This document shows positions 1-9,270 of a DNA stretch of 62,152 nt, in pieces. Position 1 is the first letter of the stretch; each line of letters opens with the position of its first letter. The position numbers were made by a program, and so were the translations under genes. Source of the stretch: Pseudomonadota bacterium (GTDB taxonomy: Bacteria > Pseudomonadota > Gammaproteobacteria > Burkholderiales > Chitinibacteraceae). The notes under the pieces were generated by a model that did no database searches, was not told the DNA's origin, and was given only the letters and a program-made list of their open reading frames with translations. Where the stretch lies: assembly GCA_018261735.1 (NCBI GenBank), contig JAGTRM010000026.1:1-62152 (forward strand). The letters run 5' to 3'.

Positions 1-747
1 ACAGTCAGCTTTAATGCGCAGGAAACAATTGTGGATACGCTGCGCTCCGTTGCAGAGCAAAGTTATCATAATATTGAACATATTGTTGTCGATGGTGGGT
101 CGAAAGACTCTACAGTGGACTTGGTTATAGAGAATTCATCCAGAGTCTTTCGCTTTGTTAGTGAGAGAGATAATGGCCTGTATGATGCCATGAATAAGGG
201 CATTCGGATGGCCTCAGGAGATGTGATCGGTTTTATTAATGCTGACGATTTTTATCCGTCATCCCAAGTGCTTGCTGAAGTGGCTAAAGTGTTTGAGGAT
301 TCTTCGATTGATGCCTGTTATTCCGATCTATGTTATGTGAAGCAAGATAAGCCAAAAGAAATTGTACGCTATTGGAAGTCATCTAGTTGCCCTAAAAATT
401 CCTTCACGAATTCTTGGGTTCCTCCTCACCCTACATTTTTTGTACGCCGTGAAGTCTATGAACGCTTAAGCGGATTCAATCTTGATTACAGGATTGCTGC
501 TGATTTTGAATTGATGTTACGTTTTCTTAAAGTAAATAGTATTAAATCTGTGTACGTTCCTCGGGTTTGGGTGCATATGAGGTTGGGAGGAACGACTAAT
601 CGTAGTGTTTTCAATATTATAAAGCAGAACAAGGAAATAATTCGTGCTTTGAATCATCACGGATATTCCCCGTCGTTGGCCGGTTTTCTTTTGAAAAAAA
701 TTCATTCCCGTGCTTGGCAATTTATTGTTCGTAGGGCGCATCCATGA
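1..747 (+). CDS. Family 2 glycosyltransferase (5' end outside window)
   Basis: The reading frame is open from the first base, and its first residues (TVSFNAQETIVDTLRSV) match the start of a GT-A fold family 2 glycosyltransferase, so the true start lies left of the window. Visible motifs are VDGGSKDST (nucleotide binding) and NADDFYPS, an acidic DD pair in the place of the metal-binding DxD. The likely role is cytoplasmic transfer of a sugar onto a lipid-linked O-antigen or surface polysaccharide. The acceptor and donor cannot be read from the sequence. The stop overlaps the next gene's start (ATGA), which implies translational coupling. Codons are A/T-rich compared with the window's core genes, as is usual for O-antigen loci. 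Confidence 0.9.
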   Translation, partial: TVSFNAQETIVDTLRSVAEQSYHNIEHIVVDGGSKDSTVDLVIENSSRVFRFVSERDNGLYDAMNKGIRMASGDVIGFINADDFYPSSQVLAEVAKVFEDSSIDACYSDLCYVKQDKPKEIVRYWKSSSCPKNSFTNSWVPPHPTFFVRREVYERLSGFNLDYRIAADFELMLRFLKVNSIKSVYVPRVWVHMRLGGTTNRSVFNIIKQNKEIIRALNHHGYSPSLAGFLLKKIHSRAWQFIVRRAHP

Positions 748-1691
748 TTCTTGTTACCGGCGCCGACGGGTTCGTTGGCCTGCATCTTTGTAATGCACTT
801 TTTTTGGCGAACGTTCCATTTAAGGCTGCTACGCGGCAGAGTAAAAATTTGATTGGTTGCAATATCTATTCGAATGCCGTTGGGGATATTGACGCCAATA
901 CTGATTGGGGTCAGGCGTTGCATGGTTGCAGTACGGTTATTCATTTGGCTGCACGAGCACATGTACTCCATGAAGAGTCTCGCGATCCTGCCATATTATT
1001 TAGAAATGTTAATGTGGATGGTGCTCTTTCGTTGGCGCGAGCTGCAGTCAGGGCTGGCGTAAAGCGGTTTGTTTTTGTCAGTTCAATTGGTGTTCTGGGG
1101 AATAAAAATAGTGTTCCTTTTGATCAAGGCAGTATGCCAAATCCTCAGGAGCTGTATGCGATATCAAAACTTGATGCCGAAAATTCGCTGAAGAAATTGG
1201 CGGGTGAAACGGGTTTAGAGTTAGTTATTGTTCGCCCTCCATTGATCTATGGTCCTGGAAATCCTGGGAATTTTTTGCGACTCTTGAAGTTACTGAGTCT
1301 TGGGTTGCCATTGCCATTTTCTTCTATTGTGAACTTGCGAAGTTTCGTGGGGGTTGAGAATTTAAGCGATTTTTTGATTCGCTGTGCACAACATCCCTTG
1401 GCTTCTGGCGAAACATTTTTAATCGCTGATGGCGAAGACGTTTCGCTGCCTGATTTATTGCGAGGATTGGCCGTTGGTCTTGGCATTAAAGCACGTCTTT
1501 TTGCGTTTCCTTTAAGTCTTATGTTGGCGATTGCGGGTCTTCTAGGAAAACGCATTACGGTGGAAAAATTATTTTCGGGATTACGGGTTGATGCCGGTTA
1601 TGCCCGGAATAAGCTTGATTGGAAGCCGCCAGTACCCCTGCAAGAAGGTTTGCAACGTACCGGCGATTGGTATCGTAAGGAACTTAAGTAA
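744..1691 (+). CDS. NAD-dependent epimerase/dehydratase (extended SDR, WbpV-like)
   Basis: A 315-residue extended short-chain dehydrogenase. The N-terminus carries the Rossmann motif TGADGFVG. A catalytic serine lies in VSSIGV, and the Tyr-Lys pair is in YAISK. Its position directly before a WbpL/WecA-type transferase resembles the wbpV-wbpL-wbpM order of Pseudomonas O-antigen clusters, so a UDP-HexNAc 4-epimerase or related nucleotide-sugar enzyme is likely. That assignment rests on context plus motifs, and the substrate is not determined. It overlaps the upstream glycosyltransferase by 4 bp and shares one base with the next ATG (TAATG). Confidence 0.88.
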   Translation: MILVTGADGFVGLHLCNALFLANVPFKAATRQSKNLIGCNIYSNAVGDIDANTDWGQALHGCSTVIHLAARAHVLHEESRDPAILFRNVNVDGALSLARAAVRAGVKRFVFVSSIGVLGNKNSVPFDQGSMPNPQELYAISKLDAENSLKKLAGETGLELVIVRPPLIYGPGNPGNFLRLLKLLSLGLPLPFSSIVNLRSFVGVENLSDFLIRCAQHPLASGETFLIADGEDVSLPDLLRGLAVGLGIKARLFAFPLSLMLAIAGLLGKRITVEKLFSGLRVDAGYARNKLDWKPPVPLQEGLQRTGDWYRKELK

Positions 1692-2707
1692 TGTTTGAAA
1701 TGGTCTTATTTTTGGCTGTGGTTGCAAGTTCATTCTTTTTGACGTGGGCATTGAGACGATATGCCTTGGCTCGCAGTCTAATGGATATACCTAATGAGCG
1801 TAGCTCACACAAAATACCTACTCCCCGCGGAGGAGGAGTGGCTATTGTTGTGAGTTTTTTGTTGACTCTCGTTTATCTGTTTTTTAATTCGAGTATTTCT
1901 TATTCTGATTTTTATGCTTTTATCGGTGCAGGTGCGCTAATCGCGGTGATTGGATTTATTGATGACCATGGCCATGTGTCTGCGCGCTGGCGTTTGCTCG
2001 GTCATTTTACTGCTGCGGCTTGGCTGCTTGCTTGGTTTGGAAAAATACCCATTTTTTCCATAGTAGGTATACAGGTTGATCTGGGCTGGTCAGCATATGT
2101 ACTGTTTGCTCTTTACCTTGTTTGGCTCTTGAATCTTTACAATTTTATGGATGGTATTGATGGTATTGCTAGTATTGAGGGGGTTACTACTTGCTTGGCT
2201 GGTGTTTTTTTAGCGGTTCTGTGTGATTTGCCAATGTCTGTGTGGATTTTTCCATTAATACTTTCTGCTGCTATGATGGGTTTCTTGATATGGAATTTCC
2301 CTCCAGCCAAGATTTTTATGGGAGATGCTGGTAGTGGTTTCTTAGGATTAACCATTGCGGGGATATCTATCCAAATGAGTATTCATGCCAATCAGTTGTT
2401 TTGGTCTTGGGTCATTCTTCTTGGTGTATTTGTCGTAGATGCGACAACAACACTCTTGCGCAGAGTACTGCGTGGCGAGAAATTTTATGAGGCACACCGC
2501 AGTCATGCCTACCAATATGTATCTCGTAAATTGGGAGCTCACCGGCCAGTCTCATTGTCTGTAGCGGCCATCAATTTGTTGTGGCTACTGCCCTTGGCGT
2601 GGTTTGTGGCGAAAGGGCTTTTGGATGGAGTGTTAGGTTGTCTGGTGGCATATGCACCGCTAGTTTTCCTTGCGTTCCAATTCAAAGCAGGTACTCGCGA
2701 ACAATAG
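1691..2707 (+). CDS. Undecaprenyl-phosphate sugar-1-phosphate transferase, WecA/WbpL family
   Basis: A 338-residue polytopic membrane protein of the MraY/WecA family. It would attach the first sugar-1-phosphate to undecaprenyl phosphate on the cytoplasmic face and so start an O-antigen repeat. Family signatures are present in order: DDHGH (DDxx region), NLYNFMDGIDGIA (catalytic Asp and Asn), FMGDAGSGFLG, and the cytoplasmic HRSHAYQ loop that binds the nucleotide sugar. Multiple long hydrophobic segments separate them. The sequence fits WbpL better than MraY because it lies in a polysaccharide cluster and lacks mur neighbours. It is translationally coupled to the upstream SDR gene. Confidence 0.92.
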   Translation: MFEMVLFLAVVASSFFLTWALRRYALARSLMDIPNERSSHKIPTPRGGGVAIVVSFLLTLVYLFFNSSISYSDFYAFIGAGALIAVIGFIDDHGHVSARWRLLGHFTAAAWLLAWFGKIPIFSIVGIQVDLGWSAYVLFALYLVWLLNLYNFMDGIDGIASIEGVTTCLAGVFLAVLCDLPMSVWIFPLILSAAMMGFLIWNFPPAKIFMGDAGSGFLGLTIAGISIQMSIHANQLFWSWVILLGVFVVDATTTLLRRVLRGEKFYEAHRSHAYQYVSRKLGAHRPVSLSVAAINLLWLLPLAWFVAKGLLDGVLGCLVAYAPLVFLAFQFKAGTREQ

Positions 2708-2737
2708 CTTGAAACCCATTTTAGGAAATTTTTCAAT

Positions 2738-3733
2738 ATGAGTATCGTAGTCACCGGCGCAGCCGGCTTTATCGGATCCAACCTCGTCAAGGCGCTGAAT
2801 GCGCGCGGCGAGACGGACATCATCGCCGTCGACAATCTTACTCGTGGCGACAAGTTCCGCAATCTGGCCGATTGCCAGATCGCCCATTATGTCGACAAGG
2901 AAGAATTTCTGGCCGAAGTGGTTGGCGGGCACTGGGATGGCGAGATTACCGCCATCCTGCACCAAGGCGCGTGCTCGGATACGATGGAGCACAACGGCAA
3001 GTACATGATGGACAACAACTATCAGTACACCTCGCTGCTGTTAGAATTCTGCCAGGCCGAGGAAATTCCGTTCCTGTATGCCTCCAGTGCCGCAACCTAC
3101 GGACCGGGCAAGAACGGTTTCCGTGAAGAGCCGGAATGCGAAGGCCCGCTCAATGTGTATGGCTATTCCAAATTGTTGTTCGATCAGGTGCTGCGTCAGC
3201 GCTGGGATAGTCTGACCGCCCCGGTTGCAGGATTCCGTTATTTCAACGTGTATGGCGCGCGTGAATGGCACAAGGGGCGCATGGCTTCGGTGGCGTTCCA
3301 CCACTTCAACCAGTATCGCGAAACCGGCAAGGTCAAACTGTTCGAAGGCGCAGATGGCTATCCGAACGGCGGGCAGATGCGCGATTTTGTCTCGGTCGAA
3401 GATGTGGTCAAGGTCAACCTGTGGTTCCTTGATCACCCTCAGGTCTGTGGAATTTTCAACGTGGGGTCCGGTCGGGCCCAGCCTTTCAACGATGTGGCTG
3501 TGGCCGCTGTCAATGCCTGCCGCAAGCACGAAGGCAAAGCCCCGCTGAATCTGGATGCGATGGTGGCGCAGGGCATTCTTGAATACACGCCGTTCCCGGA
3601 AGCTCTCAAGGGCAAATACCAGAGCTTTACCCAAGCCGATCTGACTCGCCTGCGCGCCGCTGGCTATACCGCACCGATGTTGTCGGTGGAAGACGGTGTT
3701 GCTAATTATATTCAGCAGATGTTGGCGGATTAA
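2738..3733 (+). CDS. hldD: ADP-L-glycero-D-manno-heptose 6-epimerase
   Basis: A 331-residue SDR that converts ADP-D-glycero-D-manno-heptose to the L-glycero form used in the LPS inner core. It starts with [12 protein letters not shown] (NAD(P) binding) and continues with the diagnostic [13 protein letters not shown], the YGYSK Tyr-Lys pair and [17 protein letters not shown]. Length and motifs match HldD closely. It sits between two O-antigen genes but its codons are strongly GC-ending (GGC, CTG, GCC), unlike both neighbours, so it looks like a host core gene flanked by transferred cluster genes. The next gene begins 3 bp after its stop. Confidence 0.96.
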   Translation: MSIVVTGAAGFIGSNLVKALNARGETDIIAVDNLTRGDKFRNLADCQIAHYVDKEEFLAEVVGGHWDGEITAILHQGACSDTMEHNGKYMMDNNYQYTSLLLEFCQAEEIPFLYASSAATYGPGKNGFREEPECEGPLNVYGYSKLLFDQVLRQRWDSLTAPVAGFRYFNVYGAREWHKGRMASVAFHHFNQYRETGKVKLFEGADGYPNGGQMRDFVSVEDVVKVNLWFLDHPQVCGIFNVGSGRAQPFNDVAVAAVNACRKHEGKAPLNLDAMVAQGILEYTPFPEALKGKYQSFTQADLTRLRAAGYTAPMLSVEDGVANYIQQMLAD

Positions 3734-3736
3734 GAA

Positions 3737-5629
3737 ATGATAAATCGTATTTCTAATTGTTCTCGCCATACCAAAAGCTTGATCATGGTGGCTGCTGATA
3801 TGGTTTTTCTACCGATCTCCTTTTGGCTGGCGTTAGGTGTTCGCCTCGATGTCTGGCATTTCCCTGTTAGTACGATTGCATGGTGGGTTTATTTGCTACC
3901 GGTTCCAATTTCATTGCCTATTTTCCTCAAAATGGGCTTGTACCGTTCGGTGGTTCGTTATATTGAGGAACGGGCTATTCTGACTATGCTACAGGCGGTT
4001 TCTCTGTCTGTTGTTTTATTTAGCGCAGCAGTATTTTTCCTCAATGTGAATGCTATTCCACGCGGTGCACTTCTTGATTTTTTGTTGCTCGCAGGGTTTT
4101 ATATTTGTGCTAGCCGGTTTTTTTCTCGTTATTTACTGCGAGTAAGGTTGATAGACAATAAACAAAAAAGTAATGTAGTGATTTATGGCGCCGGCAGTGC
4201 AGGTCTGCAACTTGCTTCTGCTTTACGTACGGGGCGTGAATATCAACCTGTAGGATTTGTTGATGATGATTCTGCTTTGCAGGGGTTGATGCTGGCAGGC
4301 TTAAAAGTGTTCGAACCGGCAGAGTTGCCGGAGTTAATTTCTTCTCGAAAAGTTGAACAGGTGTTGTTGGCATTACCTTCGGCAAGCCGTAGTCGCAGGG
4401 TAGAGATTGTGAATAAACTTGAACCACTGAAGGTTGAAGTGAAAGAAGTGCCAGGTATGGCGGAATTGGTAAATGGAGCTGTTACCGTTTCCGATATTCG
4501 CGAGGTGGGGGTAGATGAACTGCTCGGTCGCGATTCGGTTCCTCCTGATCAAATGTTGCTGGCTGCGAATAACTGCGGAAAAGTGGTGATGGTGACCGGT
4601 GCCGGTGGGTCAATCGGCTCGGAGTTATGTCGGCAGGTCTTGGCTTGTCAGCCCGCTTGTCTTGTTCTGTATGAGCTGTCGGAATTTGCGCTGTATTCGA
4701 TCGAGCGCGAATTGGCTGTACTCATTCGTAAAAGCCATCAAACGATTAACTTGATTCCGGTATTGGGTTCGGTTCGGGATGGTAATAGATTAACTGCCAT
4801 CATGCGGCGTTATGCTGTGCAAACGGTTTACCACGCTGCAGCGTATAAACACGTACCTTTGGTGGAATTCAATGTAACCGAGGGTGTTCTGAACAACACA
4901 TTTGGTACCCTTGCCGCAGCAGAGGCAGCAGTGGTTGCCGGAGTCGAGACCTTCGTTCTTATTTCTACCGATAAGGCTGTGCGTCCAACTAATGTGATGG
5001 GTGCAACCAAGCGTATGGCCGAGCTGGTGTTGCAGTCTTTTGCGTTAGATCCAAGCTGTAATACTCGATTTTGCATGGTGCGTTTTGGCAATGTTTTGGG
5101 CTCTTCCGGCTCAGTGGTGCCATTGTTCCGCAGGCAGATTGCAGCGGGTGGCCCTGTTACGGTAACGCACCCGGAAATAATTCGTTACTTCATGACTATT
5201 CCAGAGGCATCGCAATTGGTGATTCAGGCCGGGGCTATGGGCGGGAATGGAGAAGTTTTTGTTCTGGATATGGGCAAGCCTGTCAAAATTCTGGATCTGG
5301 CTCGGCGCATGATCCATTTGAGTGGTTGTTCCGTAAGAGATGAACAGCAACCCGATGGAGATATTGCGATTAAATTTACTGGTCTGCGTCCAGGCGAGAA
5401 ATTATATGAAGAATTACTAATTGGCGATGCGGTGGCCGGAACCCAACACCCTCGTATTTTGAAAGCTCAAGAATATGCGCTGACCAAAACCGAGTTGGAG
5501 CCTGTACTGCAGAAACTTAACCAGGCATGTTGTGATAATGATTGCGCCACAATTATTGATATATTGTGTAAAAACGTTCATGGCTTCAAGCCTGAAAATG
5601 AATTGCGTGATCATTTGGCTGTTGCTTAG
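3737..5629 (+). CDS. Nucleotide-sugar epimerase/4,6-dehydratase, WbpM/CapD family
   Basis: A 630-residue inner-membrane enzyme. About four hydrophobic segments occupy roughly residues 15-130, followed by a first nucleotide-binding region (IYGAGSAGLQL) and a full extended SDR domain with VTGAGGSIGSE. The usual catalytic Tyr position is Met in TNVMGATKR, the known S-M-K arrangement of WbpM-type UDP-GlcNAc C6-dehydratases. RPGEKLYEELL is also a family signature. It would supply a 4-keto-6-deoxy sugar such as a QuiNAc/FucNAc precursor. A strong terminator follows, so this is the last gene of the cluster. Confidence 0.93.
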   Translation: MINRISNCSRHTKSLIMVAADMVFLPISFWLALGVRLDVWHFPVSTIAWWVYLLPVPISLPIFLKMGLYRSVVRYIEERAILTMLQAVSLSVVLFSAAVFFLNVNAIPRGALLDFLLLAGFYICASRFFSRYLLRVRLIDNKQKSNVVIYGAGSAGLQLASALRTGREYQPVGFVDDDSALQGLMLAGLKVFEPAELPELISSRKVEQVLLALPSASRSRRVEIVNKLEPLKVEVKEVPGMAELVNGAVTVSDIREVGVDELLGRDSVPPDQMLLAANNCGKVVMVTGAGGSIGSELCRQVLACQPACLVLYELSEFALYSIERELAVLIRKSHQTINLIPVLGSVRDGNRLTAIMRRYAVQTVYHAAAYKHVPLVEFNVTEGVLNNTFGTLAAAEAAVVAGVETFVLISTDKAVRPTNVMGATKRMAELVLQSFALDPSCNTRFCMVRFGNVLGSSGSVVPLFRRQIAAGGPVTVTHPEIIRYFMTIPEASQLVIQAGAMGGNGEVFVLDMGKPVKILDLARRMIHLSGCSVRDEQQPDGDIAIKFTGLRPGEKLYEELLIGDAVAGTQHPRILKAQEYALTKTELEPVLQKLNQACCDNDCATIIDILCKNVHGFKPENELRDHLAVA

Positions 5630-5653
5630 AAGTATGAATCTGTATTTTTTATG

Positions 5654-5684
5654 GGGTAGCTTTGGCTACCCTGTTTGTTTTTTT
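5654..5684 (+). terminator. Rho-independent terminator after the polysaccharide cluster
   Basis: A perfect 7-bp stem GGGTAGC/GCTACCC with a TTTG loop (5654-5671), followed by a T-rich run. It lies 24 bp after the WbpM-type stop codon. Confidence 0.9.
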
Positions 5685-5801
5685 GATAGGCGATAACAAG
5701 GCAACAATTCCCGCAAAAGGGCGGTGATGTTTTAACTACTTATTGTTAAATAATCCTCTGTAGTGTGTTAATTGTGTGGCTGGTTTATTTCGAGGAAGTC
5801 C

Positions 5802-7283
5802 ATGCGTTTTTTTACCTCAGCTTGCTTGTTGGCGATCTCCGGCGTGATCCATGCTGCAGATAGCTCTGTATTGATTCACCGCCCAGCCTCATTCCGGCTC
5901 GGCTTTGAAAACATTACTCTGCCCGGCAACGAAAAGATGGGCATGGTCGGTGGTTCCTACCTGCTGGAAACGTTGCCCAATCTCTATCTTGGGCCGGCGG
6001 CGTATGGGGCGATATCGGGTAAGCGCGGAGGCTTTTTTACTGGCGGTGGCGAAGTTGCTTACCGGCTGCCGCTGGCCAACGAACTGGAACTTGAAACCGG
6101 ATTCTATGTAGGCGGTGGCGGCGGTGGTGCGGCGGATTCGGTGGGCGGAGGGCTGATGTTGCGCCCGCATATTGATTTGCTCTGGAATTTTGGCTCGATC
6201 CGCGCCGGGATTTCGGCTTCTTCGGTGCGCTACCCCAATGGCTCTATCCGTAGCAATCAGCTCGGTGCAGTGGTTTCATACGAGACGGATTTCATTCATA
6301 CCTCGGCCTCGCGCGTCGGGCAATCCATGCCTTTTCGGGAGCGATCCGGTATTGGGTTTGATCGCATTGCCGTGCTGGGAAATGTCTACCAGCCTCGCCC
6401 CGGGATGACGGATAACACTGGCAAACCGACTACCCGAAAAATTGGCTTGGCGGGTTTCCGTACTGAACAATTTCTGAGTAATGACTGGATCTGGGGGATT
6501 GAAGCCGGCGGGGCGACCAGCGGCGGTGCTGATGGTTACGCGGAAGTGCTGGGGACCCTTGCCTGGGAAAAACCGCTGATCGGTCATTCTGTGTATGGCG
6601 GCATTCGGGGCAGTTTCGGGATGGGCGGCGGCGGCAATGTGGCCACCGGCGGCGGGGCTCTGGCCAAGGCGGGCGTCTATGGTACGGTCTTGTTGAGCCG
6701 GGATTTGTATCTTTCTGCCGAAGCGGGTTATGCCACTGCGCCGGATGGGGAATTCCGCTCCCGTTATGCGGCGCTGCATCTGGGCGTGATTCTGGATCGG
6801 CCGGTGTTCCAGGCCAACCTGGATGCCACCAGCTTTATTCAGGGCTGGGAGTGGAGTGGCAGTGTGCAGCATTATGTGCAGGCAGCGCGACGGGATGGCT
6901 CGTACCGCGATCTGAAAACCATCGGCTTCAAGATGGACCGCGATCTGGAACATGGCCTGTATCTTTCCGGTCAGGCGCATAGTGCGATGACCGGCGCGGC
7001 GGGCGGTTATTCGGTGGGCCTGTTCGGCATGGGCTGGAAAACGCCCACAACTTCCTTCGGCTTGTCTGCCGGCGCTGAATTGATGCTGGGCGCCTCCGGA
7101 GGGGGCGGGGTGCTTACCGAAGGGGGGGCACTCGCCCAACCCATGATTTACGCCAAGCAGGATCTCGGTCATGGCTGGAGTGCCCGGGTAGGTGCGGGTA
7201 AGGTGAGAGCCTTTAAAGGTGGGCTGAACAGCACGGTTTATGATGTATCCCTCGGCTATTCGTTTGGTTTGCCTGTTCACTAG
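5802..7283 (+). CDS. Secreted glycine-rich protein, probable outer-membrane beta-barrel (unknown function)
   Basis: I chose the ATG at 5802 because GAGGAAG lies just upstream and the protein then begins with a clean signal peptide (MRFFTSACLLAISGVIHA, probable cleavage before ADSS). The 493-residue product is rich in Gly and in short strands of alternating polar and hydrophobic residues. It has repeated glycine clusters and ends YSFGLPVH. This fits a beta-barrel or surface protein, but I recognise no family. It follows the polysaccharide cluster after a terminator, so it has its own promoter. A role in envelope or polysaccharide biology is only a guess from position. Confidence 0.7.
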   Translation: MRFFTSACLLAISGVIHAADSSVLIHRPASFRLGFENITLPGNEKMGMVGGSYLLETLPNLYLGPAAYGAISGKRGGFFTGGGEVAYRLPLANELELETGFYVGGGGGGAADSVGGGLMLRPHIDLLWNFGSIRAGISASSVRYPNGSIRSNQLGAVVSYETDFIHTSASRVGQSMPFRERSGIGFDRIAVLGNVYQPRPGMTDNTGKPTTRKIGLAGFRTEQFLSNDWIWGIEAGGATSGGADGYAEVLGTLAWEKPLIGHSVYGGIRGSFGMGGGGNVATGGGALAKAGVYGTVLLSRDLYLSAEAGYATAPDGEFRSRYAALHLGVILDRPVFQANLDATSFIQGWEWSGSVQHYVQAARRDGSYRDLKTIGFKMDRDLEHGLYLSGQAHSAMTGAAGGYSVGLFGMGWKTPTTSFGLSAGAELMLGASGGGGVLTEGGALAQPMIYAKQDLGHGWSARVGAGKVRAFKGGLNSTVYDVSLGYSFGLPVH

Positions 7284-7321
7284 TCTGCAGACAAATTGTT
7301 TACTAGGCGGGCGTTGGTCCA

Positions 7322-7495
7322 CTAATCCTCTGTCAGCGCGGCAAACGCCAACGCGCTGGCCGCTTGATCCACGATGTGCGCCAGCCGTATGGGCATCGGT
7401 TTTAACCTTTTCTCTTCCGTGACCGCCAAGGCTTGCAAGGCGCGTACCGTTTGCCGTGGCGAGTACAACCTGCTGCCGGCATGCATACCGTGCAT
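7322..7495 (-). CDS. Small hypothetical protein (57 aa) downstream of trmJ
   Basis: A 57-codon frame starts 1 bp after the trmJ stop on the same strand. The C-terminal half (RLKPMPIRLAHIVDQAASALAF) has a helical, protein-like composition, and it ends just before the convergent outer-membrane gene. No family is recognised and no strong ribosome binding site is visible beyond possible coupling to trmJ. It may be a real small protein or a chance frame. Confidence 0.3.
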   Translation of the reverse strand: MHGMHAGSRLYSPRQTVRALQALAVTEEKRLKPMPIRLAHIVDQAASALAFAALTED

Positions 7496-7496
7496 A

Positions 7497-8273
7497 TCAA
7501 TCCAGCGTCTTCTTGCGCCCCGGTGCACGTTCAAACTCCACCGCCGCGCGCAGGATGCCGCGCAGGATATCCACTTCTTCCTGTTCCAACCCGGTGCGCA
7601 AGAACAGGCGGCGCAGGCGCGGCATCAGGCGTTTGGGGTGGGCGGGCTTCAGGAAGCCGATGGTGATCAAGGCTTCTTCCAGGTGCAGGAAAAAGCGTTC
7701 GATGTATTCGTGGTCGGCCAAGTTGCGCGTTTCGGCCAGGTAAGACACATCGTCGAGCAGCGTTGCACGCAGCTCGTAGCAAAGCACCTGCACCGCCTGC
7801 GAGAGGTTGAGGCTGGAGTAATCCGGATTGGTGGGAATTGTCACCATGCGGTTGCACAGGCGCACTTCGTCGATGGTCAGCCCGGACATTTCGGTGCCGT
7901 AGACCAGCGCGATCTGTCCGCCTTGCCGGGCGTGGGCCAAGAGTTCCGGCACCAGCTGGCGCGGTGTTTGCAGCGGCTGGGTCAGTTCGCGCCGGCGTGC
8001 GGTCATCGCGACTTGCATCGTGGTGCCGGCCAGCGCTTCGGCCAGCGAGCCGACCACGATGGCGCCGTCGAGCACGTCGTCCGCATTGCTGGCGAGCGAA
8101 CGCGCGGTGTCGGACGGATACTCCTTCGGATTGACCAGATACAAATGGCGAAAGCCCATCGTTTTCAAGGCGCGGGCGGTGGAGCCGATATTGCCCGGAT
8201 GCGAGGTGTGCGAGAGGACCACGCGGAATTGGTCAAGGCATAGAGTAGTGTCTGGGGTATCTGGTTTATTCAT
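7497..8273 (-). CDS. trmJ: tRNA (cytidine/uridine-2'-O-)-methyltransferase TrmJ
   Basis: A 258-residue SPOUT-class methyltransferase that 2'-O-methylates position 32 of the tRNA anticodon loop using SAM. The three SPOUT motifs are visible: HPGNIGSTARALKTMG near the N-terminus, LVYGTEMSGL in the middle and IPTNPDYSSLNLSQAVQ, which forms the trefoil knot. The roughly 90-residue C-terminal extension is typical of TrmJ. The gene is divergent from suhB, an arrangement common in betaproteobacteria, with a 62-bp shared control region. Confidence 0.94.
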   Translation of the reverse strand: MNKPDTPDTTLCLDQFRVVLSHTSHPGNIGSTARALKTMGFRHLYLVNPKEYPSDTARSLASNADDVLDGAIVVGSLAEALAGTTMQVAMTARRRELTQPLQTPRQLVPELLAHARQGGQIALVYGTEMSGLTIDEVRLCNRMVTIPTNPDYSSLNLSQAVQVLCYELRATLLDDVSYLAETRNLADHEYIERFFLHLEEALITIGFLKPAHPKRLMPRLRRLFLRTGLEQEEVDILRGILRAAVEFERAPGRKKTLD

Positions 8274-8293
8274 GGGCCGAAAAAGGGTAGAAT
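8265..8293 (+). promoter_or_regulatory. Probable sigma-70 promoter for suhB
   Basis: TTTATT (8265-8270), a 17-bp spacer and TAGAAT (8288-8293) lie between trmJ and suhB and point at suhB. The -35 element is weak, so this is a by-eye prediction. Confidence 0.4.
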
Positions 8294-8335
8294 GCCGGCG
8301 AAATTACCGATCTTTAAGTCAATCAGGAAGACATC

Positions 8336-9115
8336 ATGCATCCGATGCTAAACACCGCTGTGCGCGCTGCGCGCCGCGCCGCCGCCATTATCCAGCGTGC
8401 CTCCAATAATCTGGACGCCATTTCGCCGGAAAAGAAGGGGCACAATGATTTTGTTTCCGATGTGGACCGTGCCGCTGAGCAGGCCATTATCGGAACCATT
8501 CTTGAGGCCTATCCGAAGCACGCGATTCTAGCAGAGGAATCCGGTAGCAAAGGCGATTCCGAATATACCTGGATCATCGATCCGCTTGATGGCACCACCA
8601 ACTTCCTGCATGGCTTCCAGCAATACGCCGTTTCCATTGCCCTGATGCACAAGGGCGTGATTACCCAGGGCGTGATCTACGATCCGTGCCGCAATGATCT
8701 GTTTACTGCCACTCGTGGTGTCGGCGCCTTCCTGAATGACCGCCGCCTGCGCGTATCCAAGGTGCGCGAACTCTCCGATGCGTTGCTGGGCACCGGCTTC
8801 CCGTATACCGATTTCAAGAACCTCGACAAATATCTGGCCATTTTCCGCGACATGACGCAAAAAGCCGCCGGCGTGCGCCGTCCGGGCGCCGCTGCGCTCG
8901 ATCTGGCCTATGTGGCCAGCGGCCGCTTCGATGGTTTCTTTGAATTCGGCCTGAAGCAGTGCGATCTGGCAGCCGGTACCTTGCTGGTCACGGAAGCTGG
9001 CGGTCTGGTGACCGATTTCAACGGCGAAGAAAACTACTTCGAAAGCGGCGATGTGCTGTGCGGCAACCCGCGCGTGTTTGGACAGATGCTGCAGGTGATT
9101 CGCCAGCATATGTAA
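8336..9115 (+). CDS. suhB: Inositol-1-monophosphatase family protein SuhB
   Basis: A 259-residue Mg-dependent phosphatase of the IMPase family. Metal and substrate motifs are intact: [18 protein letters not shown], and the C-terminal motif built around [18 protein letters not shown]. In Enterobacteria, SuhB also acts with Nus factors on rRNA transcription. That moonlighting role cannot be judged here. It is followed by a symmetrical terminator and is divergent from trmJ. Confidence 0.94.
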   Translation: MHPMLNTAVRAARRAAAIIQRASNNLDAISPEKKGHNDFVSDVDRAAEQAIIGTILEAYPKHAILAEESGSKGDSEYTWIIDPLDGTTNFLHGFQQYAVSIALMHKGVITQGVIYDPCRNDLFTATRGVGAFLNDRRLRVSKVRELSDALLGTGFPYTDFKNLDKYLAIFRDMTQKAAGVRRPGAAALDLAYVASGRFDGFFEFGLKQCDLAAGTLLVTEAGGLVTDFNGEENYFESGDVLCGNPRVFGQMLQVIRQHM

Positions 9116-9133
9116 ATTGGCTGTACTCAATAG

Positions 9134-9166
9134 AAAACGCCGTGCTCCCAAAGGACACGGCGTTTT
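9134..9166 (+). terminator. Terminator after suhB
   Basis: A perfect 11-bp inverted repeat AAAACGCCGTG/CACGGCGTTTT with an 11-nt loop. The A and T ends let it act in both directions. Confidence 0.9.
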
Positions 9167-9270
9167 GATTTTCATATCCGCTTTCATCGATCCGGCAAGT
9201 TGCAACCTCTTCGGTGCAGGAAAATCCGTCAGTGTGGGCGGAGAGTTAAAACTTGATCAGGCCGGATCAG

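Noticed and set aside
7374..8243. A 289-codon plus-strand frame over trmJ
   Set aside because: It is antisense to trmJ, whose SPOUT motifs are unmistakable. The opposite frame is Gln/His/Arg-rich, as expected for a GC-rich shadow.
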